The notes beneath the pieces were generated by a model, which did no database searches, was not told where the DNA came from, and saw nothing but the letters and a program-made list of their open reading frames with translations. Positions 56,411 to 64,000 of a stretch of 64,000 bases of DNA are shown here, one piece after another. How positions within the stretch are numbered: position 1 is the first letter of the stretch; the number at the start of each line of letters is the position of its first letter. The stretch is from Costus lasius (Eukaryota; Streptophyta; Magnoliopsida; Zingiberales; Costaceae). The position numbers were made by a program, and so were the translations under genes. The stretch is from positions 90,186,371-90,250,370 of the forward strand of contig CM050449.1 of NCBI GenBank assembly GCA_027563935.2. The letters are read 5' to 3'.

Positions 56411-59020
56411 ATGCACAGAAATTTTAGGTCAGGACCACTTGTACCTTTTGATCCTGAGATAAACAAGACTCTGAGACTGCGAAAGAGATTGAGATTTGAG
56501 GAGACACAAGTTGTAGAGGTAGTGGAGATGGCTGAGAGAAGATCTTTGTGCGACTATGCTGCTCCAAATGCACAGGGAGTTCACTCTAGTGTCACCAGAC
56601 CAGCCATTGATGCGAATAATTTCGAGATCAAACCGGCGTTCATATCAATGCTTCAACAAAATCAGTTTGGAGGATCTCCAATGGAGGATCCTAATATTCA
56701 TCTATCTCTTTTTCATGAATTGTGTGATACCATCAAGATTAATGGAGTTTCTGACGATGCGCTAAAATTGCATTTATTTCCTTTTACTCTCAGGAACCGA
56801 GCACGTGATTGGCTGCACTCTCAACCTTTTGGAACGTTCACAACTTGGGAGCTGCTGTCCAATGCTTTTCTCATGAAATACTTCCCTCCCAGTAAGACGA
56901 TTCAATTAAGAAACCAGATCACAGGATTTGCTCAGAAGGAAGGAGAATCTCTTAGTGAAGCATGGGAGCGATATAATGAATTACAGAGGAAGTGTCCTCA
57001 CCATGGCTTAGAGCGATGGGTTTTAATTGAAACATTTTATTATGCTCTGCTTAATCAAACACGCCTCACTGTTGACGCTGCTGCAGGAGGAGCCTTCATG
57101 AGCAAGACAGTGGATGAAGCTTACCAGATGATTACAGAGATGGCTCTTAACCAAGAACAAAATTCAAGAGAAAGAGGAGTGATATATCAACCTCCTCATG
57201 GTAAGGATAATGGTAACGATTTTCGCATCCTAGCTGAGAAAGTTGAATCTTTGAGCAATTGCTTTGATACTTTTAAAATGCAAACTCATAGTATTTCTTC
57301 TTCTGTCACTTGTGAGATTTGTGGTAATCACAGTCATGTTTTTGAGGATTGCAAAATAATTGTTGATAGGGGTGAGGAACAAGTAAATTCTTTAGGGAGT
57401 TACAACCAAAGTAGATCTTATGACCCCTACTCTAATACTTATAATCCTGGATGGAGGAACCACCCTAACCTTTCATGGAAAAGTAATAATCATGATAATG
57501 GGCAGAACAAAAATAGGGGGTTCCAACAAAGACAGTCAAACCAGAGTCAAACCCAAAAATCTAGTTTAGAAGAGATGCTTACTGAATTTATGGGTTTCCA
57601 GAAAAAACAGAGTGATGAGATGAATGAGAGACTGAAACGGATCGACTCTAGTATGAATGAGAGGATGAATCAAATGGATTCTAGGATAGATGGTATTATT
57701 GCCCATAATAAAATTTTAGAGTCACAAATTGCACAACAGGCTAGCACCTCTTACATACCCCCAGGGAAACTACCCTCTAAGCCCGAACCTAACCCTAGGG
57801 AGTATTGTAATGCCATAATGACTAGAAGTGGAAAACAACTAGAGGAACCAAAGGGGAAAGTTGAGAACAATAGAAAAGAGCCTAGTCTTGATCATGATAA
57901 GGATTGTGATTTTGAAAAATCTACTGAGCATGAGCAGTCCCATGATAGTTTGTCACCCCAAAAGAGTGATGAACCTAAAGGTGATTTGCCATGTAAAGAT
58001 GATAATTCTAAATCTAATTCTCATTCACCATATATGCCACCTATTCCTTTTCCCCAAAGGATTGTGCAAGCTAAGTTAGATAGACAGTTTGGGAAATTTT
58101 TGGAAGTTTTGAAGTTGTATATTAATATTCCTCTCATTGACGCTATTTCTCAAATGCCTACATATGCAAAATTTTTAAAAGAAATTTTATCTAACAAGAG
58201 AAAAATAGAAGATTATGGCACTGTTGCTTTAACTGAAGAATGTAGTGCCATCATTCAAAACAAGCTACTACCCAAATTGAAAGATCCAGGTAGCTTTTAT
58301 GTCCCCTGTTCTATTGGGAGTGTTTCTTTTGACCGAGCCTTATGTGATCTCGGTGCTAGTGTTAGTCTAATACCTTTGTCTGTATGCATGAAACTGAACA
58401 TTGGAGAGCTCAAACCAACCTCAATGTCTTTGCAACTTGCTGATTCAATAGTAAAGTATCCGGTTGGTATTTTAGAAAATGTTCCTGTTCAAATTGGTAA
58501 GTTTTTCATACCTGCTGATTTTATAGTTCTTGATATGGAGGAAAATTCAAAAAACCCTATTATACTTGGTAGACCTTTTTTGGCCATGGCTGGGGCTCTC
58601 ATTGATGTGAAAAAGGGAAAATTGACATTTGATATTTGTGGTGATTTAATTGAATTTGACTTAACTGATTCTTTAAAAAGGGCATCACACTTAGAGACAT
58701 GTTGTAGCATAGAAACAATTGATGAGGAGGTTGTTTGTGACATGCATATTTTATTTGAAGAACCTTCTGAATTTGATACATTTTCTGAGTGTGCTAATCA
58801 AGAATTTCAGGAAAGGGCAGCAAAGAAGAAGAAGAAAAGACGAAGGAGGAAAGGAATATCAAAATTGCTTGAAGAAGTAAAAAGGCTCATAAATAAATTT
58901 GGATACTGTTTCAAGTTTGAGCCTTATGTTCTTAAGAGCCCTGAACGAGACATAGAGAAATCAGGATGGCTACCAAAAATACAATCACGATCAAATCTGA
59001 GTGTTGAACGGTCAAGCTAA
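56411..59020 (+). CDS. Gag-protease protein of non-autonomous Gypsy K
   Basis: 869 residues, uninterrupted. I chose ATG 56411 because the upstream part of the open frame has no ATG and the B homologue starts about 15 residues before the shared GPLVP. An alternative start is at 56528 (MAERRSLCDY). Order: Athila-type Gag (ANNFEIKPAF, KYFPPSKTIQLRNQIT, SEAWERYNELQRKCPHHGL), CCHC knuckle CEICGNHSHVFEDC at 301-314, low-complexity linker with a Met-rich likely coiled coil, protease with the catalytic Asp at about 646 (CDLGASVSLIPL) and ILGRPFLA. Then comes a Lys/Arg cluster near 807-820, an EPYV segment and the end RSNLSVERSS, which is the end of pol in B. There is no RT or integrase. The frame is fully open in an element with a few percent LTR divergence, which suggests maintenance by trans-mobilisation. 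Confidence 0.92.
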   Translation: MHRNFRSGPLVPFDPEINKTLRLRKRLRFEETQVVEVVEMAERRSLCDYAAPNAQGVHSSVTRPAIDANNFEIKPAFISMLQQNQFGGSPMEDPNIHLSLFHELCDTIKINGVSDDALKLHLFPFTLRNRARDWLHSQPFGTFTTWELLSNAFLMKYFPPSKTIQLRNQITGFAQKEGESLSEAWERYNELQRKCPHHGLERWVLIETFYYALLNQTRLTVDAAAGGAFMSKTVDEAYQMITEMALNQEQNSRERGVIYQPPHGKDNGNDFRILAEKVESLSNCFDTFKMQTHSISSSVTCEICGNHSHVFEDCKIIVDRGEEQVNSLGSYNQSRSYDPYSNTYNPGWRNHPNLSWKSNNHDNGQNKNRGFQQRQSNQSQTQKSSLEEMLTEFMGFQKKQSDEMNERLKRIDSSMNERMNQMDSRIDGIIAHNKILESQIAQQASTSYIPPGKLPSKPEPNPREYCNAIMTRSGKQLEEPKGKVENNRKEPSLDHDKDCDFEKSTEHEQSHDSLSPQKSDEPKGDLPCKDDNSKSNSHSPYMPPIPFPQRIVQAKLDRQFGKFLEVLKLYINIPLIDAISQMPTYAKFLKEILSNKRKIEDYGTVALTEECSAIIQNKLLPKLKDPGSFYVPCSIGSVSFDRALCDLGASVSLIPLSVCMKLNIGELKPTSMSLQLADSIVKYPVGILENVPVQIGKFFIPADFIVLDMEENSKNPIILGRPFLAMAGALIDVKKGKLTFDICGDLIEFDLTDSLKRASHLETCCSIETIDEEVVCDMHILFEEPSEFDTFSECANQEFQERAAKKKKKRRRRKGISKLLEEVKRLINKFGYCFKFEPYVLKSPERDIEKSGWLPKIQSRSNLSVERSS

Positions 59021-60415
59021 TGACCATTAAATTAGGGCTGCTTGGGAGGCAACTCAAGCACTTTTGCTTTAGCTTGTTTTCTTTTACTTTATTTTTGTTT
59101 TGTTCTTTCTTAGAACTAATTTTTCTTTTTCTTTTGTAGGTGAAAAAAAAAAATTTAAGGCTATGGTGATTCGAACCCGAAGACACAGAAGATAATTGGA
59201 TTTGACACGAACTAGCAGAACTCTGTGAGTATTTTTCTTCCTACTCATCCGCATTCCATCTTTTATATTTTTCTGATAATCCATGTGTTCAAATGGAAGA
59301 TGAATACTTCAAACTTCTTGTGCTCACATGCCACGGATCCTCGCCTTTTGATTTTATTGATAGATATTTCGATTTGGTTGTGTTGACACAATATGATGAT
59401 GATGTGTAGAAGGATTTTTCTGAAAATACTACAAACACCATGCCAAAATTTTTAATCTATTATCATGCATATCAGTTTCTGGAAATTGGAAATAGATTTT
59501 ATATGTTGAATTTATTTCTCTGATATAATCTATTTGTTGGAAATTTTTCATTAATTGATGCATGAAATTCTAGGTAAATGCACTATTTGGTGAATGCATC
59601 TTGAAGTGAAATAATTCTTTTGAATAAGATGAGCATATTTGTGCATGTTATTGAGTTGATATCAATTGATTAATCTAGTTGATCTTTATAATCTTTTATG
59701 TTATTTGTTGGGAAAAAGAGATCCAAATCCATGAGAAAGAATGACTCCCATACTTGGCACTGTATAAAATTAACAGTGGGACCTAAAGACATGGGTTGAA
59801 GTCCATAGAAAGAAAAAGAATAACTCCTCTTCTTGGCATTGTGTTTACAATGGTACCTAAGACAAGAGTTGAAGTTCATTGCAAAAGTGTGTATCTGTGT
59901 AGATTCATGCGAAGAGAGAAATCCTTTGACATTGACTCCTCTGTCTCAAGAAAATTCTTTCTACCTATGAGATATGAGTTCTATTATGTGTGGTTACGTG
60001 ACCAACATACTCTAAGTTCGTCACCGGAAAAAGGGTGATAATCAATTTAGAAAATGTCAAGGACAAATGAAAAAGAAAGAGATAGAGAAAAATTTGAGTG
60101 AAAAAAGATTTGGAGATCCTATTCCTGCAAACAAAAGCATATTAGATGAAAATCTTAAAATGGGATTAATTCATGAGATGGAAATTTTATTGCTATGCAT
60201 ATTGCAAAATTTTATTTGATTGAGTTTTATTTGAATCTTAAAGATTAATTTCAGAAGATGATGTATTTACTTGAAAATTTTGTTTGAGATTGATGAAATT
60301 TTCTATGGATGATTATATTCTATAAATTTATTCGTCATATGAAAATTTAAGTTCCAATACTCGGTATTGATTTCTTTATTTGCTTGAGGACAAGCAAGGT
60401 TTGAGCCTTATGTGT
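59021..60415 (+). other. 3' non-coding region of Gypsy K
   Basis: It begins with the GGGAGGCAACTCAAG phrase shared with B and G and a T-rich stretch ending CTTTTGTAGG (near 59138). The rest is AT-rich without a credible ORF. It aligns with the 3' end of G in reverse and ends GAGCCTTATGTGTT before the LTR. It lacks both the palindrome array and the third ORF found in G. Confidence 0.7.
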
Positions 60416-62362
60416 TTGATGACTCTAAATTTCATAGTATTTTTCACACATATTTACTAGATTTTTGAGTCATAATTTTGCTCTCTCGCTTTATTTTTTA
60501 TACCTATTTTGCCAAAAGCTTTGGAATCTACATAATCTTTGGTTTTTAATCTATTTCAGACAAAAAGGCATATTTTTCACCGGTTTTTAAGCAATTCAGA
60601 TGCATGAATGAGTTCCAACCATGAAGAGGAGTCTACCCATCAAATTTCAAGTCAAAACGATGCTCCTAGCAAAAATACGGCACTGCCGTGTAAATCTACA
60701 CGGTACTGTATTTTATCGCTTTCAACCAGACGAAAATACGGCACTGTCATATTTTGCCCTAGAACTGTCACAGTACCGTATTTTGGGCTGATTTCAACCA
60801 GAAGACCTAAGCGTGAATACAGCTCTGCCGTGTAGAAAGACACGGTACCGTAATGTTTGGCGATCCAGAACAGAGAGTTTCAGCAGAAATACGGCACTAC
60901 CGTATTTCACCCCGATTTTGTCACGGTACCGTATTTGCCATCGATTTTGACCAGAGAAGTTTTAGCAGAAATACGGCACTGTCGTAGGAGAATGCACGGT
61001 GCCGTGCTTTCTAACTAGATTTCAAAGAAAGAAATACGGCACTACCATGTACATCTACACGGTACCGTATTTGCCAACCCAGAAATCTGAGATTTCCGCC
61101 GAATTAGTCAAAATGCGATTCCCAGAGATTTAGGAGTCCAAATTTAGATTTGAAAGAGGCGGTGGACTCGTCTTTATGAGGAGAATATAACCAAACTGAA
61201 AGGAACAATCTTTATCATCCATCCACAGTGAATTTCAGAGAGGGGTGGAAGTGCTAGGGTTCGTCGGTTCTCCACCTACAGACCACCTCCAGCCACAAAT
61301 TTTGACAGAGAGCTTCGTCTGGTGAAGGAGAACATGTACCTCAAGTTTCAGAGTGTTTGGAGTTGAATCGAAGGAGAAATCGACACAACAGTAGTGACAT
61401 CACTGTTCAAGACAAAATAACGGGCTGTAATTTTATTACAGCCCTGTTTTGTAATCTTTCTTCCATCTTTTCGAATTCTTATCACTCTGAAACATGTTTT
61501 ATTGTAATCTCTTCATCATAGTAGCTTAATCTTTCTTTGGGACATGGGGGTGTAATCTCTTTGTTTCTTAATGAATAGAAATCTTAACTTTGTCAAACTA
61601 ATTCCTTTATGATAATTTTACTCTTGTGATTGATAATTCTTTGATTCTCCTTTGTGTCTTTAAATTTAGCATGTTTTAGAGTTTTGCAAAATAGACCGAG
61701 AGGTTGATTGTTTGAAACTCGGAATCCTAGGAATTGTTGAGTTTGGAATTACCGTAAGAGATTAGGTTGTTCTTTGAATTCTGATTTTTTAGATAACTAT
61801 AATGCCTTGTTGATTTTATGACTCTTAGGATTGAGTCATTATGTAGACTTGATTTGATATTGCAAGAGATTGAGTATCGAGTCGTTGGAAAACCTTGAGT
61901 AAATCTAGTGTTGAGACTCGGATGCACGAGAGTGATCTTTGAGTCTCCACTTGACGTTATCAACCTAGAATTCGGATGCACGAGAGTGATCCTAGAGTTC
62001 TTAGTTGATGGTTTACTTATTCTCAACATCGAATAGATCTTGCACGAGAGTGGGGATCGGTTCTTTGTTAGTTGTCTGCGCGAGAGCGAGACAATTTATT
62101 TATGAAGTAAATTATACCTTTATCATGATAGAATTAGATTGACAAATACTTATCTTAATCTAGTCATTAGAAATTAAAGTAGATGAACCCCTAGTCCCGA
62201 TTTCCTCTCTGATATTTTCTCTGTGTTCTTTTCGCTAATTTGATTCACTATTTACCAATTGCCTAGCTAGCGAGAAATTGACTATTCAGTACTTGACAAC
62301 AAGGTCTCTGTGGTTCGATATTTTTTATTACTTCGAGTATCCGTGCACTTGTGGACACAACA
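60416..62362 (+). repeat. 3' LTR of Gypsy K
   Basis: 1947 bp, the partner of 54303-56248. Most differences I saw lie in the first half. It ends GTGGACACAACA, followed by ACACT and then by reverse G sequence. Confidence 0.95.
60672..61078 (+). repeat. TACGGC palindromic array in the K 3' LTR
   Basis: The counterpart of 54560-54965. Some units are better palindromes here (for example CACGGTACCGTA near 60840) and some worse, showing drift of individual units after insertion. Confidence 0.78.
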
Positions 62363-63494
62363 ACACTCAGATTTGATCGTGAACTCCTAGATTGCCCTTC
62401 TAATTTTCTTTTGATTTGGGCCTCTCTTTGAATAACATAAGGCTCTGTCTTGAAATAATCTCTAAATTTACTCCAAATTTTCTTTCCTCTCTCCATCAAT
62501 TTTGATCTTCTTCTCTTCCTTCTTGTCTTTTTCTTCTGCAATTTCTTATCAATACCCTCAGAAAGATTGTTAGAATCATAATTCGAGGTTTCATCAAATA
62601 AGCTTGAAACATCATAAATATCATCATTAAATATTTTAACACTACAACAAGATTCTGAGTATGAAAGTTTGTTCAATAAATCATTAAGATTAAATTCAAT
62701 CTTGTTGTCACATATATCAAAAGTAATCTTTCCCTCTTTCACATCTATGTTTGCCTTAGCAGTGGCCAATAGTGGTCTACCAAGAATTATAGGATTTCTA
62801 GAATTTTCCTCCATGTCTAACACTAACAAAATCTGCAGGAATGAAAAACCTACCTATTTTTATTGGGATATTTTCTAATAAACCTACAGGATACTTTATC
62901 GATGAATCCGCGAGCTGTAAGGATATGGATGTATGCTTTAGCTCTCCAATATTCAGTTTCCTATAAACAGAAAGAGGCATTAGACTCACGCTAGCACCTA
63001 GGTCACATAAGGCTCGGTCAAAAGCCATAGTGCCTATAAAACATGGTATAGAAAAACTACCTAGATCCTTCAGTTTTGGTGGCAGTTTGTTCTGTATGAT
63101 AGCACTACAATCTTCAGTCAAAGTAACAGTACAAGTGCCATAATCATCTAGCTTTCTTTTGTTACACAAAATCTCTTTTAAAAATTTGGCATAAGATGGC
63201 ATTTCAGAAATAGCTTCAGTAAATGGAATGTTAATATAAATCTTTTTCAGGATTTCAAGCAACTTGCCAAACTTTTTGTCTAATTTATTCTGAGCTAACC
63301 TTTGGGGAAAGGGTATGGGTGGCTTGTAAGGTGCAGGCAAATTAGGTTTAGGATTGTCTTTCTCACATGATTCATCTCCTTTTAGTTCATCACCCTTTTG
63401 AGGTGGTAAACAAGTTTGGGATTCCTCATGTGAAGAAGATTCTCCTAACTCTAGTTCCTCTTCATTATCATCAAGCCCTTTTTCAGTGTTTTCA
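62363..63494 (-). pseudogene. Gag-protease of Gypsy G, C-terminal part
   Basis: The minus-strand reading is open from the edge of LTR M to about 62800, with a one-base insertion near 62818 that shifts the frame, then open to the K insertion. It contains PPIPFPQR, the YINIPFTEAISEMPSYAKFL block, protease CDLGASVSLMPLSV and, after the shift, DMEENSRNPIILGRP. A Lys/Arg-rich cluster (KKKTRRKRRRSK) and TEPYV follow, parallel to K, then RSNLSV at the junction. The N-terminal Gag lies beyond LTR M, outside the window. The last residues of the ORF as extended to 62263 come from the K LTR and are not part of this protein. Confidence 0.83.
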
Positions 63495-64000
63495 TGTTGG
63501 GAAACCCCGGGGACATTTTACAATTTTTCAGAGTCATAGACATACATACATTCATTGCACAGCGGAAGAATGTCCCCGAAACAGGCCAGTCCCAAAAACC
63601 CAGTGAAGATCGCAAGCAAGAGAGTCGACATGATGAGTTAAGAAATACCTTAAGAGCTATTTGGAGTGATGCCGACGTAGGCACCCAAGTGTGCGCCCTC
63701 TGCAGTCTCACACACACGGATCTCTTGAGTTCTCTTCTTCCACGCCCGGTGCTAGCCTCGGGAAGAAGATCAAAGCCTTAGGCAGATGCTCCACTTCACT
63801 TGCGCCACCAATAGGAAAGGATGCGCCAAGAGAAGAAGGAAACAAGCCAAGCCGCCAAGCACCAAAGCTCCTTGCGCCAAGAGGAAAGGAGGGAGTAGCT
63901 TATGGCTATGGAGGAAGGAAGATGCGCCCTTGCTCCTAGTTCTCGCCCCTCTCCTTGTGTTCACGCCTCCAATGATTAATAATCACACTTAAGAGGGGTC
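63495..64000 (-). mobile_element. LTR M (E-type Copia), runs off window
   Basis: It begins TGTTGGGAAACCCCGGGG after the G gag sequence. In reverse it resembles the last 500 bases of the E LTR: the CCGGGG...CCAACA end, a 'cttccgctgt' phrase, and the 'gctagc...ggcgtgg' and 'gtgtgtgcac' blocks. It is therefore the 3' end of an E-family LTR on the minus strand, inserted in the gag of G. Whether a full element follows is not visible. Small ORFs here are not genes. Confidence 0.7.

Larger units (their letters stand above)
54303..62362 (+). mobile_element. Gypsy K, complete LTRs, gag-protease only (TSD ACACT)
   Basis: An 8060-bp element with LTRs of 1946 and 1947 bp and ACACT at 54298-54302 and 62363-62367. 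The internal region is only 4.2 kb: primer site, one 869-residue gag-protease ORF and a 1.4-kb non-coding tail. RT, RNase H, integrase and a third ORF are absent. It is therefore a non-autonomous element whose single ORF is intact. LTRs differ by a few percent by eye. Confidence 0.95.
32352..63494 (-). mobile_element. Athila-like Gypsy G, gag-protease plus third ORF, split by H/I and K
   Basis: Read from right to left, the order is gag-protease (63494-62363), its last codons after the K insertion (54302-54282), a 3' spacer with TACGGC palindromes (54281-53245), a third ORF (53244-52953, then 34746-33619 beyond Copia H) and a 3' non-coding end (33618-32352). RT, RNase H and integrase are absent between the protease and the spacer. 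Both breaks are precise TSD insertions, so the pieces belong to one element. LTR M cuts its gag at the right. No LTR is present at its left; Copia E abuts it there. Confidence 0.82.

Noticed and set aside
62263..62362. C-terminal extension of the G gag-protease ORF
   Set aside because: These codons are K LTR sequence read in reverse. The natural end lies at 54282-54302.

Overview
This window looks like nuclear heterochromatin of a flowering plant. Essentially all of it is LTR retrotransposon, nested several layers deep, and I found no host gene. The evidence is: Ty1/Copia gag-pol polyproteins with YVDD reverse transcriptases; Athila-type Ty3/Gypsy gag and protease; long LTRs bounded by TG...CA; primer sites complementary to plant initiator tRNA-Met (Copia) and tRNA-Asp (Gypsy); and matching 5-bp target-site duplications (TSDs). 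The species cannot be told from the sequence. Letters below are labels for this window only.

Layout. 1-7164 is Copia A (+), whose 5' LTR lies outside the window. It sits in the 5' LTR of Gypsy B (+, 7165-17890), an Athila-like element with broken gag, protease, RT/RNase H and integrase. B's integrase start is split by a reverse solo Gypsy LTR N (12495-16086, TSD TGAGC), which itself holds a second LTR-like insertion P (13582-15207). 17891-26501 is a complex block: an LTR and leader of Copia C (18181-21051), a reverse Copia D fragment (21052-24237), then a second, almost identical copy of the B tail plus C LTR (24238-26496). 26502-32351 is an old decayed Copia E (+) with a 2.2-kb 3' LTR. From 32352 to 63494 runs a reverse Athila-like element G that has been cut open several times. 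Copia H (34752-52947, TSD AAAAC) lies in its third ORF. Copia I (40205-49316, TSD GTATT) lies in the gag of H. Gypsy K (54303-62362, TSD ACACT) lies in the last codons of G's gag-protease ORF. 63495-64000 is the start of a reverse E-type LTR (M) that leaves the window.

Relative ages follow the nesting and the LTR differences counted by eye. The two LTRs of I differ at about three sites, those of H at about fifteen, and those of K at a few percent. I is the youngest and best preserved element, with one single-base frameshift in an A run.

The most interesting features are these. (1) Two independent Athila-like elements, K and G, share a gag-protease-only design: the protease runs through a lysine/arginine-rich segment straight into the extreme C-terminus of pol, with no RT, RNase H or integrase. 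(2) Arrays of palindromic TACGGC...GCCGTA units occur in Gypsy LTRs and 3' spacers. (3) Stem-loops with compensatory changes occur in the Copia leaders, and a hairpin that always has a GNRA loop occurs in the LTRs of one Copia family. (4) A 6,616-bp-offset duplication is either a very recent rearrangement or a haplotype join in the assembly.
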